DNA of 64,000 nucleotides from an uncultured Lachnospiraceae bacterium (GCA_902779305.1 CACZBD010000014.1:31601-95600); one strand, 5' to 3'; counted from the first letter of the stretch, positions 18,827-28,390 are shown. Notes: generated by a model not told the origin, from the sequence alone. Numbers and translations are program-made.

Positions 18827-18930
18827 ATAGTAAGTCAACGCTAACCGATGCGGTGGGCGCAAATACTGTAAACCTCCAACCAAATATTTTCATTTTTGAG
18901 ATCCCCCGCGGCAGCAGGGGATCTTTTTTT
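18827..18930 (+). ncRNA. Candidate small RNA between promoter and terminator
   Basis: From the expected transcription start near 18827 to the T run at 18930 is about 104 nt. The stretch has no ribosome binding site; the only ATG (18848) opens a 7-codon frame. With a strong promoter at one end and a clear terminator at the other, a short regulatory RNA is the simplest reading. The alternative is a leader for the J-domain gene at 19060, with the terminator acting as attenuator. No known RNA family was recognised. Confidence 0.4.
18900..18930 (+). terminator. Rho-independent terminator
   Basis: GATCCCC (18900-18906) pairs with GGGGATC (18917-18923), with a 10-base loop and seven T's (18924-18930). 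The rest of the 308-base gap 18752-19059 holds a TCCAAAA/TTTTGGA repeat at 18769-18784 and an AT-rich stretch before the next gene with no clear further signal. Confidence 0.8.
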
Positions 18931-19059
18931 CGGTTCGATTTGGGGATACACAAATAAGATATTTTGTGTTATTGTATTAAGCGAGGGCAAGATATAGTAT
19001 AAGAAACCGTGCTTTGTATCATTTCTCATCGTTTTTGAATACTGAGGGGAGTATTTGAA

Positions 19060-19968
19060 ATGGAAGACCGTATAGAACAGATGATCTGGGAGCGGATCAA
19101 CGCGACGATCGATGCGAATGAAGCGGTGTCGCGTACGGAGGCTGAAGAGACGCACACGGAAGAGAATGCAGCCACTGAGGAAGCATTTGCCGGGCCGAAT
19201 TTTATCCTGGTGGAATCCGTGGGATCCGCCGAACCCGTCGAACCTGTTGAATCCGTTGAATCCTTCGCTTTTGCAGCGGATGTACAGGATGCAGGCAGCA
19301 AGGAAGAGGAAGCGGAAACAGAACTGTCTGAGAATAAAACGGCTGAGGCGGTGGCTTTGGAGCAGGATCCTGACCGGGCAGAATCGGTTTATGTGGCGGA
19401 TCCTGATGATGAATACGACATTACCGACAGGATCAAGGCGGCAGACGATGAGGAAGAGATCCAGGAGATCAAACACTGGCTGTTCAAAGAGAACATCCGC
19501 TTAAGAGGCATCAGGCTCGAACTTCAGGAAATGCGGACTGAACTGGAAGAGGAGAAACGCACCCAGGAGGAAGACAGGCGCATCTACTTTAACCATATCG
19601 CGCAGGAACGCAAGCAGATCCATCTGGATGAAGAAATGGTTGCCGAGAAACTTGCGATCATTAAGAGGGGCTTTGCGGAACTGGATGCGGACCGCAGAGA
19701 GCTGAAAGAACGTGAACAGCGCCTTGCCGCCAAAGAAGCGATCCTTGAGACCAAACTGAAATACAGCTACACCGCGGAAAACCCGGAAGTGACGGATGCC
19801 CTGTTCCTTGGTGTCACCAGTTATCTGACGCTGAAGAAACGCTATAAAGACCTGATGAAGATGTATCATCCGGACAGCATGGGCGGCAGCACGGATATGG
19901 TCGTTGCGATCAACCGGTCCTATGACAAACTGCTGAAGCAGTACGGAAAGAACAGGGAAATCCTCTGA
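19060..19968 (+). CDS. J-domain-like protein with acidic and coiled-coil regions
   Basis: 302 residues, cytoplasmic. The first ~125 residues are acidic and low in complexity. Residues ~135-240 are a long charged coiled coil (EEEIQEIKHWLFKEN ... LKEREQRLAAKEAILETKL). The last ~45 residues read like the central part of a J domain: a helix KKRYKDLMKMY, the HPD tripeptide, a GG-x(T/S) loop and a helix ending INRSYDKLLKQYG. HPD is what J proteins use to stimulate Hsp70 ATPase. DnaJ's zinc and substrate domains are absent, so this would be a DnaK recruiter with its own target. It starts with a GAGGGGAG site and ends at a strong terminator; no operon partner. Confidence 0.7.
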   Translation: MEDRIEQMIWERINATIDANEAVSRTEAEETHTEENAATEEAFAGPNFILVESVGSAEPVEPVESVESFAFAADVQDAGSKEEEAETELSENKTAEAVALEQDPDRAESVYVADPDDEYDITDRIKAADDEEEIQEIKHWLFKENIRLRGIRLELQEMRTELEEEKRTQEEDRRIYFNHIAQERKQIHLDEEMVAEKLAIIKRGFAELDADRRELKEREQRLAAKEAILETKLKYSYTAENPEVTDALFLGVTSYLTLKKRYKDLMKMYHPDSMGGSTDMVVAINRSYDKLLKQYGKNREIL

Positions 19969-20034
19969 CAGGCTGTCTTTTCGTGAACTGAGATCATAGA
20001 TACATTTCCCAAAAATAGACAAATATTCACACAA

Positions 20035-20061
20035 AGAGCCATATACCATGGCTCTTTTTTT
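20035..20061 (+). terminator. Rho-independent terminator
   Basis: AGAGCCAT (20035-20042), a 5-base loop and ATGGCTCT (20048-20055) followed by T's. It closes the J-domain gene and separates it from the chitobiose locus. Confidence 0.85.
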
Positions 20062-20123
20062 CTTTATAATCAAGATCAGAAACAGGATCACAGGTAAATT
20101 GGGAAGGTATGGGGTAAAGTTTT

Positions 20124-22565
20124 ATGCGATACGGACATTTTGATGATGCAAACAGGGAATATGTGATCGACAGAGTCGACCTGCCGACCTCCTGGACGAA
20201 TTATCTGGGTGTGGAGGATCTGGTGGCAGTGGTCAATCACACGGCAGGAGGGTATCTCTTCTACAAATCGCCGGAATACCACAGGATCAGCAGGTTTCGG
20301 GGAAACGGCGTACCGATGGACCGTCCGGGGTTCTATGTGTATATCCGGGACAATGAAAGCAGCGACGCGTGGTCTGTTTCCTGGCAGCCTGTCGGAAAAA
20401 GCCTTGATGAGGCGGCCTACAGCTGCCGTCACGGCCTTTCCTATTCCGTTTTTGCCTGCGACTATGCGGGGATCCATGCTGAGCAGACCCTGTTCATCCC
20501 AAGAGGCGATGCGGTACAACTTTGGGATGTCAGGCTCCGGAATGACACGGACCGGGTCAGGGATCTGTCCCTGTTTTCCTATCTGGAGTTCTCTTTTCAT
20601 CACGTGATGATCGACAATATCAATTTCCAGATGAGCCTGTACGCGGCAGGATCCTCTTATGAAGACGGGATCATCGAGGAAGACCTGTTCTATGAGGAAA
20701 ACGGATATCAGTTCTTTACGGCAGACTTTGAGCCGGACGGGTTTGACTGCATGCGGGACGCATTTCTTGGCACCTATCATACGGAAACGGATCCGCAGGC
20801 CGTGTTAAGCGGCCACTGCAGCGGTTCCTTCGAGAAGGGCGGGAATCACTGCGGCAGCCTGCAAAAGGATCTGACGCTTGCCCCACATTCGGAAACGCGC
20901 GTTATTTTTATGCTCGGCGAAGGAAACAGGGCAGCCGGAAAGATTATACGGAAAAAGTATTCCGATCATGCGGCTGTGGACGCATCATTTTCGGATCTGA
21001 AGTCGTTTTGGGATGAAAAATGCAATAAACTGCAGATCAAAACGCCGAACGAAGGGATGAATACCCTGATCAATATCTGGACGCTGTATCAGTCGGAGAT
21101 CAATGTGAAATTCAGCCGCTTTGCCTCCTTTATCGAGGTGGGCGGCAGAGTCGGCCTCGGCTACCGCGATACGGCCCAGGATTCCATGACGGTGATCCAC
21201 GCTGACCCAGAAACCTGCAAAATGCGGATCCTGCAGCTGCTCCGCGGACTGACGAGCGAAGGTTACGGCCTCCATCTGTTTCAGCCGGAATGGTTTATGG
21301 AGGAGGAAAAGACACAGTCTTTCAAATCACCGACGGTGATCCCGAGGCCTGACAAGGCGTCGATCATTCATGGACTGGAGGACGCCTGCTCAGATGATGC
21401 GCTCTGGCTGATACCCTCGATCGTGGAATATGTAAAAGAAACAGGCGACTTTGGCTTAATCGATCTCAAGCTTCCTTATGCGGATATCTATATTACGGCG
21501 CAGGAAGAAAAAGAAGCCGGAAACTGCAGAGCGGAAATGCCGGCAGAGTCGGTTTACGAACACATGAAGCGGATCCTTGATTTTTCCGAAAAACAGGTCG
21601 GGAAAAGCGGGGTCTGCAAAGGTCTTCGCGCGGACTGGAACGACTGCCTGAACCTTGGCGGCGGCGAGAGCGCACTGGTAAGTTTCCTGCATTACAGAGC
21701 GTTGGATTGTTTCGTGGAACTTGCGAAGGAACTTGGACGGTCGGAAGACGTTTCGCACTATGAACAGGTGCGGGAACATGTGAAAAAGGTGGCGGATGAG
21801 AAACTCTGGGACGGTGACTGGTATGTGCGCGGTTTCACCGCAAGCGGCAGAAAGATCGGCTGCAGTAAGGACCGGGAAGGCAGAGTCCATTTAGAGTCCA
21901 ATGCCTGGGCGGTGCTTTCCGGGATCGCGGATAAAGAAAAGGCTGAAAAAACGATGCAGGCGATCGATGAATATCTGTATACACCATACGGTCTGCTGCT
22001 GAACACGCCGAGCTACACGGTGCCGGATGACGAGATCGGGTTTGTGACGAGGGTTTATCCGGGACTAAAAGAGAATGGCGCAATCTTCTCGCATCCCAAT
22101 CCCTGGGCACAGGCAGCGGCCTGCCGGATCGGAAGAGGAGATCTTGCGATGAAATTCTATAATGCGCTCTGCCCTTACTATCAGAATGACAGGATCGAGA
22201 TCCGGGAATCGGAGCCTTATTCCTACTGCCAGTTCATAGCCGGTAAGGATCATACGGCATTCGGAAGAGCCAGACATCCGTTTATGACGGGATCGGGCGG
22301 ATGGTCGTATTTTGCGGCTACACATGATATCCTGGGGATCCGTCCGGATTTCCACGGCCTGAATGTGGATCCGTGTATCCCGGCAGACTGGGACGGCTTT
22401 GAAGCAGACAGGGTGTTCCGCGGCGCGACTTACCATATCACGGTGGAGAATCCGGATCATGTGATGAAAGGCGTGGCAAAGATCATCGTGGACGGGCAGG
22501 AGGCATTAAAGATCCCCGCGTTCGCACCGGGAAGTGAACACAGCGTCCGGCTGATCATGGGATGA
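20124..22565 (+). CDS. chbP: GH94 N,N'-diacetylchitobiose phosphorylase
   Basis: 813 residues, the usual length of GH94 phosphorylases, cytoplasmic. The family splits a beta-1,4 disaccharide with phosphate. The opening MRYGHFDDANREYVI, the catalytic block RADWNDCLNLGGGES (general acid predicted at Asp504), HLESN, KENGAIFSHPNPW and GRGDLAMKFYNAL are all present. Throughout, including SFHH...NFQMSLYAAG, SPTVIPRP and DACSDDALWLIP, it resembles Vibrio chitobiose phosphorylase as I recall it more than cellobiose phosphorylase, so the expected products are GlcNAc-1-phosphate and GlcNAc. The neighbours (phosphohexomutase, sugar ABC importer, nagA) support this. Automatic pipelines may call it cellobiose phosphorylase or glycosyltransferase 36. 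Start ATG has GGGGTAAAG upstream. Confidence 0.85.
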   Translation: MRYGHFDDANREYVIDRVDLPTSWTNYLGVEDLVAVVNHTAGGYLFYKSPEYHRISRFRGNGVPMDRPGFYVYIRDNESSDAWSVSWQPVGKSLDEAAYSCRHGLSYSVFACDYAGIHAEQTLFIPRGDAVQLWDVRLRNDTDRVRDLSLFSYLEFSFHHVMIDNINFQMSLYAAGSSYEDGIIEEDLFYEENGYQFFTADFEPDGFDCMRDAFLGTYHTETDPQAVLSGHCSGSFEKGGNHCGSLQKDLTLAPHSETRVIFMLGEGNRAAGKIIRKKYSDHAAVDASFSDLKSFWDEKCNKLQIKTPNEGMNTLINIWTLYQSEINVKFSRFASFIEVGGRVGLGYRDTAQDSMTVIHADPETCKMRILQLLRGLTSEGYGLHLFQPEWFMEEEKTQSFKSPTVIPRPDKASIIHGLEDACSDDALWLIPSIVEYVKETGDFGLIDLKLPYADIYITAQEEKEAGNCRAEMPAESVYEHMKRILDFSEKQVGKSGVCKGLRADWNDCLNLGGGESALVSFLHYRALDCFVELAKELGRSEDVSHYEQVREHVKKVADEKLWDGDWYVRGFTASGRKIGCSKDREGRVHLESNAWAVLSGIADKEKAEKTMQAIDEYLYTPYGLLLNTPSYTVPDDEIGFVTRVYPGLKENGAIFSHPNPWAQAAACRIGRGDLAMKFYNALCPYYQNDRIEIRESEPYSYCQFIAGKDHTAFGRARHPFMTGSGGWSYFAATHDILGIRPDFHGLNVDPCIPADWDGFEADRVFRGATYHITVENPDHVMKGVAKIIVDGQEALKIPAFAPGSEHSVRLIMG

Positions 22566-22688
22566 CAGCAGGCAGTGCCTGGACGTAAGATCCGGCGCGC
22601 AAGAGCTGTATAAAAAGCTAAATGTCGATTTAATATAGCGTTTGTTATTCTATAAATGCAGTAAATACGGGGATTTCAGGAGGAGGAT

Positions 22689-24173
22689 ATGATCAAATTC
22701 GGAACAGGCGGCTGGAGGGCCGTGATCGGGGACGCGTTTACAAAAGCGAATATCCAGCTGCTTGCAAAAGCGGTTGCGGACATGATGCACGAGGAAGGCG
22801 TGGCAGATGACGGCATCGTGATCGGCTATGACAGAAGATTTCTTTCCAAAGAGGCCATGCAGTGGCTGGCCTGTACTTTTGCGGCAGAAGGGATCAGGGC
22901 GGAATTGATCAATAAATCCGCGCCGACGCCGCTTGTGATGTTTTATGTGGCGCATCATCATCTGCACTACGGCATGATGGTCACTGCCAGCCACAACCCG
23001 GCTCTGTACAACGGCGTGAAGGTCTTCACGGAGGGAGGAAAGGATGCGGATGAAGAAAAGACTGCAGAGATCGAAGCGCACATCCGCCGTATCCTTGATC
23101 AAAGGGAAGACCGCAGAGATGCAGAGGTCCCGGTAAAAGAGCTTCCTTACGACGAAGCTTTGCAGGCGGGGCTGATCCGGGAGATCTACCCGTTGAACGA
23201 ATATCTTGACAGCATCATTGATACGGTGGATATGGAAGCGATCAAAAGAAGAGGCTTACGCATTGCGCTCGATCCGATGTACGGGGTTTCGGAAACTTCC
23301 CTGAAGACGATCCTGATGACGGCAAGGTGCGAGGTGGAAACGATCCATGAGCGCCATGACACGCTTTTTGGCGGCAAACTTCCCGCTCCGACACAGGAAA
23401 CACTCAAAAGCCTGCAGGAATATGTGCTTGACAGACATTGTGACATGGGTATCGCTACAGACGGGGATGCGGACCGGATCGGCGTGATCGACGATCAGGG
23501 TAATTTTCTCCACCCGAACGATATCCTGGTGCTTCTGTATTATTATCTGCACCGTTTCAAAGGCTGGACGGGGCCTGCGGTCCGCAATATCTGCACCACC
23601 CATCTTCTCGACCGGGTGGCAAAGGCCTTCGGGGAGGAGTGCTACGAGGTTCCGGTGGGATTCAAACATATCAGCGCAAAGATGTATGCGACGAATGCCG
23701 TGATCGGCGGTGAGTCTTCGGGCGGCATGGCGGTAAGAGGCCACATCCGCGGCAAGGACGGGATCTATGCATCCGCGCTTTTGGTCGAAATGATCTCCGT
23801 AACCGGCATGAAACTGTCAGAACTCATGGAACAGATCCGGAACGAATTCGGCGGCATGCAGCTTGTCGAGCGGGACTACCGGTTTAGCGATGCCAGAAAA
23901 GAAGAGATCAAAAAGATATTGTTAGAGGATAAGAAGCTCCCGGAGATCAACGTTCCCGTGCAGAAGGTTTCTTATCTCGACGGTCTGAAGATCTATTTTG
24001 CGGATTTGATAACGGAAAACGGACAGGAAAGCACGGGGACGGATGGCTGCGGCGGATGGATCTCGGTCAGGTTTTCCGGAACGGAACCCCTGCTTCGGAT
24101 CTTCTGCGAAATGAAGACAAGGGAAGAGGCCGAAAGGCTCTGCAAAACATTTGAGAACTTCCTTGACCTGTGA
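22689..24173 (+). CDS. Phosphohexomutase (phosphogluco/phosphomannomutase family)
   Basis: 494 residues with the four family motifs in order: active-site TASHNP (Ser101 carries the phosphate), metal-binding TDGDADRIG, sugar-binding GGESSGGMAVRG, and phosphate-binding RFSGTEP near the C-terminus. It interconverts hexose 1- and 6-phosphates. In this locus, between chbP and nagA, the likely job is GlcNAc-1-P to GlcNAc-6-P; activity on glucose-1-P is also possible. A strong AGGAGGAGG site precedes the ATG. The kinase gene follows after 12 bases. Confidence 0.85.
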   Translation: MIKFGTGGWRAVIGDAFTKANIQLLAKAVADMMHEEGVADDGIVIGYDRRFLSKEAMQWLACTFAAEGIRAELINKSAPTPLVMFYVAHHHLHYGMMVTASHNPALYNGVKVFTEGGKDADEEKTAEIEAHIRRILDQREDRRDAEVPVKELPYDEALQAGLIREIYPLNEYLDSIIDTVDMEAIKRRGLRIALDPMYGVSETSLKTILMTARCEVETIHERHDTLFGGKLPAPTQETLKSLQEYVLDRHCDMGIATDGDADRIGVIDDQGNFLHPNDILVLLYYYLHRFKGWTGPAVRNICTTHLLDRVAKAFGEECYEVPVGFKHISAKMYATNAVIGGESSGGMAVRGHIRGKDGIYASALLVEMISVTGMKLSELMEQIRNEFGGMQLVERDYRFSDARKEEIKKILLEDKKLPEINVPVQKVSYLDGLKIYFADLITENGQESTGTDGCGGWISVRFSGTEPLLRIFCEMKTREEAERLCKTFENFLDL

Positions 24174-24185
24174 TACGCTTAAAAC

Positions 24186-25874
24186 ATGAAGAACCTTTGG
24201 AAGAAACTGTTCTCGATCAGAAATAAAAATGATATGCACTCCAACATGGCAAAGATCATCATTTTAGGGTGGTTTTTGCCATTGGTGCTTTTAACCGCAG
24301 TGATCCTTCTGATCCTGTCGTTTACGCTGAACCGCGCCGGCAGGGATACGGCACAGGCCAGCGCGCAGAAAGCGGACAGGATCTTAAAGATGCGCCTTGA
24401 AGATTGTGAGCTTGCCAGCAAGAACGCTTCCTATCTGCCGGTCATTTCGGAAAGTTACAAGAAATATCTGGCAGACGGTGACAAAAAGGAGCTCAATACG
24501 ACCGTTACCACATTTTTGAACCAGCAGTACCGCTACCATACAAATCTGAAAGATGCCGTGCTGGTTTTTACGGCAGATCCCGAAGTGCTTTACTATACCT
24601 ACAATAACAGCAATAACGGAACCTATAAGGACGTCCGGATCTTTTCCGAAAATACCCTCAAAGAGGTTCTTGACAGGTCAAAAGATCTGGATACGGACAC
24701 GAGACTGGTCGGGGACGGGGGACGGATCTATATGATCCGGAATCTGATGGATCCGAAGTTCAAGCCCTATGCCATGCTGATCCTGGAACTGGATGCGGAT
24801 TCTCTTGCGGAGAGCATGAAGAGCGTCTGGGGCTATGCGGATTCCGCGCTGTATATCAGGGACAGCAGTCAAAACGGTTATGCGCCGCTGCTTACAGGCG
24901 GGAATAGAATATCATCCGTTATGGAAAGCGGAAAGATCGACCCTGACAACGTAGCAGACGGGCAGACCGGATTCCGGTCGGTCGGCGGACATTCTTTTGT
25001 GACCGGCTGCATCAATAAATATGGAAGGATCGTAACCGTCGTGGAACTCGACAACGGTGTGATCCGGGCAGGGCGCAGCAGTTATTTTGTTTTCGCACTG
25101 ATCCTGCTGATCCTTCTCATCCCGCTTCTTGTGATCATCAGACAGTATGAGCAGATCTACCGGGAAGAGATCTCTCTGCGCGATGCGAGGATCAAGGCCA
25201 TGCAGTCCCAGATCAATCCGCATTTTCTGAACAACACGCTTGAGATCATCAACTGGGAAGCGAGGCTTTCCGAAAATTATAAGATCAGCGGCATGATCGA
25301 AGCGCTCTCCACGATGCTTTCTGCGACGATGAACCGGAAATCCGAAGCAGTCCATACATTAAGGGAAGAACTCAGTTATGTGGATGCATATCTGTATATC
25401 ATAGCAAGGCGGTACGGAGAACAGCTGCAGGTGATCCGCAGGATCGATGAAAGCCTTTTGGAGATGCAGGTTCCGCGCCTGATCATTCAGCCGATCGTGG
25501 AAAATGCGGTGGAACACGGCGTCGGTGTTACCGGAAAGGGGATCGTGGCGCTTACCATCGACCGGGAAGAAACGTACATGCTGATCAGGATCATCAACAA
25601 CGGGTCTTTAAGCGAAGAAGACGCAGAGCGGATCCAAAAGATCCTTGCCGGGCAGGGCGATGCCGGCCTGCATCATGTCAGTCTCGGGATCCACAATGTC
25701 AACAGCCGCCTGAAGCTGATCTACGGGGACGATTGCGGCCTGACGATCGAAAATTTAAGCGACAGGAAGATCCTCGAAGCGTTCCCCGACAGATCCGATC
25801 TTCTCCGGCAGCAGACTTCATTTACCATCAGCACGATCAAAATCACAATTTCAGACAAAAAAGAACAAAGGTAG
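24186..25874 (+). CDS. YesM/LytS-type sensor histidine kinase
   Basis: 562 residues. A membrane helix (~20-43), an extracellular sensor domain (~45-295), a second helix (~300-320) and a His_kinase domain with phospho-acceptor His346 in QSQINPHFLNN, then a HATPase domain (IIQPIVENAVEHG). This class pairs with YesN-type AraC response regulators and senses sugars, often through a solute-binding protein. Its partner is the regulator at 29255 in the same locus. It likely reports extracellular chitobiose or a related glycan. Confidence 0.85.
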   Translation: MKNLWKKLFSIRNKNDMHSNMAKIIILGWFLPLVLLTAVILLILSFTLNRAGRDTAQASAQKADRILKMRLEDCELASKNASYLPVISESYKKYLADGDKKELNTTVTTFLNQQYRYHTNLKDAVLVFTADPEVLYYTYNNSNNGTYKDVRIFSENTLKEVLDRSKDLDTDTRLVGDGGRIYMIRNLMDPKFKPYAMLILELDADSLAESMKSVWGYADSALYIRDSSQNGYAPLLTGGNRISSVMESGKIDPDNVADGQTGFRSVGGHSFVTGCINKYGRIVTVVELDNGVIRAGRSSYFVFALILLILLIPLLVIIRQYEQIYREEISLRDARIKAMQSQINPHFLNNTLEIINWEARLSENYKISGMIEALSTMLSATMNRKSEAVHTLREELSYVDAYLYIIARRYGEQLQVIRRIDESLLEMQVPRLIIQPIVENAVEHGVGVTGKGIVALTIDREETYMLIRIINNGSLSEEDAERIQKILAGQGDAGLHHVSLGIHNVNSRLKLIYGDDCGLTIENLSDRKILEAFPDRSDLLRQQTSFTISTIKITISDKKEQR

Positions 25875-25878
25875 CAAT

Positions 25879-25987
25879 TTGGCTTTCCATATGTGTCCTG
25901 TATGATGAAGGTAACCCGAGAGGAAGCATTCCGGGAGAACAGATAACAGGATTTACCAACATCAAACAAGAATTTGGGAGGGTTACC
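25879..25987 (+). promoter_or_regulatory. Promoter and structured leader of the solute-binding protein gene
   Basis: TTGGCT (25879-25884), 16 bases, TATGAT (25901-25906) is a modest promoter inside the locus. The leader has GGTAACCC (25910-25917) and its exact complement GGGTTACC (25980-25987), which overlaps the end of the GGGAGG ribosome binding site. Pairing would hide that site. Whether this pairing forms in the cell is not known. Confidence 0.4.
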
Positions 25988-25990
25988 AGA

Positions 25991-27394
25991 ATGAAAAAAG
26001 GAATCGCATTACTTCTTGCATCCGCAATGACATTTGCGCTGATCGGATGCGGCGGAGCGCAGGCCGTACAGGAGCCTGCCACTGAGGCAGCAGTAGAGGA
26101 AACCGTAGCAGAAACAGCAGAAGCGCCGGCAGCAGAGGAAGCACCGGTAGCATCCGCAGAGGGTGTGGAACTCAACGTTACCACCACTTTTGCCGGTGAA
26201 GACGGCAACGCACAGAACTTTAAAGATGCAGTCAATGCATGGTGCGAACAGACAGGCAACACGGTAGCGGATACTTCCGCAACCAGTGATGAAACCTTCA
26301 AGACCAGAGTCGTAACGGACTTTGAAACAGGCTCGGAGCCGGATGTGCTGTTCTTCTTCAACGGCGCAGACGCCAACAGCTTCATCGAAGCAGGCAAAGT
26401 CGTTTCCATCGATGACATCAGGGCGGAATATCCGGACTATGCATCCAACATGAATGATGAACTGATCGCTGATTCTCTGGTAGACGGAAAGAAATATGCC
26501 GTTCCCGTAAACGGATACTGGGAGGCGATGTTTGTCAACACCGAAGTGCTGGATGCCGCAGGCGTTGCAGTTCCGGGCGCAAACTATTCCATGGATGATT
26601 TCAAGGCTGACTGCCAGAAGATCGTGGATGCAGGTTATACCCCGATCGCAGCAGCGCTTGGCAATATCCCGCATTACTGGTGGGAATATGCGATCTTCAA
26701 CAACGAATCCCCGGCAAACCACTTAGAGATCCCGGCAAGTGCCGATGATGAGATCGGACAGGCCTGGGTAGCAGGCATGAATGACATCAAAGAACTCTAT
26801 GAACTGGGTTATTTCCCGGAGAACACACTTTCCGCAACGGATGATGAGACCTTTGCAATGTTTACCGAAGGCAAGGCAGCATTCCTGATCGACGGTTCCT
26901 GGAAAGTCGGCGGTATCGTGGCAGCATGCCAGTCCGATCCGGAAGATCCTGCAACACTGGATACAGACAAGCTTTCCCACTTTGACGTGACTTATGTACC
27001 GGGGCAGGGAAGCCGTAAGGCAACCGATCTGATCGGCGGTCTGTCGATGGGCTACTATATCACGACCAAGGCATGGGAAGATCCTGCCAAGAGAGAAGCA
27101 GCCGTTTCCTTCGTATCCTACATGACGAGCGATGAGATCGTTCCGAAGTTTGCACAGCATACCGCAAGCGCACTGAAGAATGCGCCCGCAGTAGATGAAG
27201 CAGCATTCAATCCGCTCCAGATCAAGGCAATGAGCATGATGAGCGGTGTGACTTCCTTAACCGGCGCCGTACAGGATCTGTTCATGGGCGACTGCCGCGT
27301 ACCTACTTTCGATGGCATGCCCGAGATCGTAACCGGCAAGGTTGATGCAAAAGATGCCGTTCAGGAAGGTATTGATGCCTATCTGGCACAGTAA
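25991..27394 (+). CDS. ABC sugar transporter solute-binding lipoprotein
   Basis: 467 residues from ATG at 25991 with a GGGAGG site; the open frame further upstream is not coding. A lipoprotein signal (LIGCGG) is followed by an Ala/Glu/Pro-rich linker (~25-55) and a type-1 solute-binding fold (ELNVTTTFAGEDGNAQNFKDAVNAW; GYYITTKAWEDPAKREAAVSFVSYMTS), the family that binds oligosaccharides. It has its own promoter and is separated from the permease genes by a strong hairpin, a common way to make more binding protein than permease. The ligand is probably chitobiose or a GlcNAc-containing oligosaccharide, from context. Confidence 0.85.
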   Translation: MKKGIALLLASAMTFALIGCGGAQAVQEPATEAAVEETVAETAEAPAAEEAPVASAEGVELNVTTTFAGEDGNAQNFKDAVNAWCEQTGNTVADTSATSDETFKTRVVTDFETGSEPDVLFFFNGADANSFIEAGKVVSIDDIRAEYPDYASNMNDELIADSLVDGKKYAVPVNGYWEAMFVNTEVLDAAGVAVPGANYSMDDFKADCQKIVDAGYTPIAAALGNIPHYWWEYAIFNNESPANHLEIPASADDEIGQAWVAGMNDIKELYELGYFPENTLSATDDETFAMFTEGKAAFLIDGSWKVGGIVAACQSDPEDPATLDTDKLSHFDVTYVPGQGSRKATDLIGGLSMGYYITTKAWEDPAKREAAVSFVSYMTSDEIVPKFAQHTASALKNAPAVDEAAFNPLQIKAMSMMSGVTSLTGAVQDLFMGDCRVPTFDGMPEIVTGKVDAKDAVQEGIDAYLAQ

Positions 27395-27423
27395 TGATCG
27401 GACGATAACACTGCAGTGAGTCT

Positions 27424-27454
27424 GGCCCCGGTTCTCTTCATGAGGATCGGGGTC
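27424..27454 (+). promoter_or_regulatory. Intercistronic hairpin after the binding protein gene
   Basis: A 13-base-pair stem with three G-T wobbles (27424-27436 with 27442-27454) and a 5-base loop, with no T run. This is typical of mRNA-protecting hairpins between a solute-binding protein gene and its permeases. Confidence 0.65.
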
Positions 27455-27474
27455 AACTAAAAAGAGGAGATCTT

Positions 27475-28362
27475 ATGGGTGCAAATATCTATAAAAATAA
27501 AAAGCCGGTGTTTTTCTTCCTGCTCCCTGCTTTTCTGTTCATGATCGTTTATCTGTACTATCCGTTCGTAAAGAATATCTGGAACAGTTTCAGACAGATC
27601 AAACAGCTGGGCAGCGCCGGATCCGGCTTTCTTCATCCCTGGTATGAAAATTATGCCAAAATGCTTACGGATGCCAACATCCGCACATCCCTGGTCAATA
27701 CGCTGATCATGATGGCGGCGACCCTGGTGTTTCAGGTCGGATTTGCGATCCTTTTAGCGCTTCTTGTGGACAATATTTCGCGCGGCAAGCAGTTTTTCAA
27801 GACGGTATTCTTCTTTCCGATCGTGATCTCCGCTACGGCATTGGGCTTATTGTTCAACCTGATCTTTCTGTATGACAAAGGCATGCTGAATCAGATCTTA
27901 GAGCTTCTGGGTAAAACGGAACTGACCGACTGGAAGGCCGAAGGGATCGCGATCTTTACGATGATGCTGCCGGTCATCTGGCAATATGTCGGGTTTTATT
28001 TTGTGATCCTGATCACGGGGCTGAACAATATTTCCGATGAACTTTACGAGGCGGCCACGATCGACGGCGCTACCAGATTTCAGAAGGTCCGCTACATCTC
28101 GCTGCCGCTTTTGCACAACGTGATCTGCACCTGCGCGGTCCTGGCGGTGACCGGCGCGCTGAAGGTCTTTGACCTGCCGTGGACCATGTTCCCGAAAGGC
28201 ATGCCGCTGAAATCCACGTTCTTAACAGGTACTTACATGTATTACCAGACGATGGAATCCAAAAACGTGGATTACGGATCGGCGATCGCCGTACTCATCG
28301 TGGTTTTGGGCGTTGTGCTGTCCAAGGTTGTCAATAAGATCTTTAAGGAAAAAGACTATTGA
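27475..28362 (+). CDS. ABC sugar transporter permease, MalF type
   Basis: 295 residues, six membrane helices, with the permease EAA loop (YEAATIDGATRFQKVRYISLPLL) that contacts the ATPase. It forms the membrane channel with the next gene. No ATPase gene is found in the locus, so a shared MsmK/UgpC-type ATPase encoded elsewhere is likely, as is usual for this importer class in Firmicutes. AGAGGAG ribosome binding site. Confidence 0.9.
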   Translation: MGANIYKNKKPVFFFLLPAFLFMIVYLYYPFVKNIWNSFRQIKQLGSAGSGFLHPWYENYAKMLTDANIRTSLVNTLIMMAATLVFQVGFAILLALLVDNISRGKQFFKTVFFFPIVISATALGLLFNLIFLYDKGMLNQILELLGKTELTDWKAEGIAIFTMMLPVIWQYVGFYFVILITGLNNISDELYEAATIDGATRFQKVRYISLPLLHNVICTCAVLAVTGALKVFDLPWTMFPKGMPLKSTFLTGTYMYYQTMESKNVDYGSAIAVLIVVLGVVLSKVVNKIFKEKDY

Positions 28363-28390
28363 GTGATTTTCACATAGGGGGATACAATCC

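Noticed and set aside
20124..22565. Calling the GH94 protein cellobiose phosphorylase
   Set aside because: The N-terminal half and several blocks fit chitobiose phosphorylase better, and the neighbours handle GlcNAc, not glucose.
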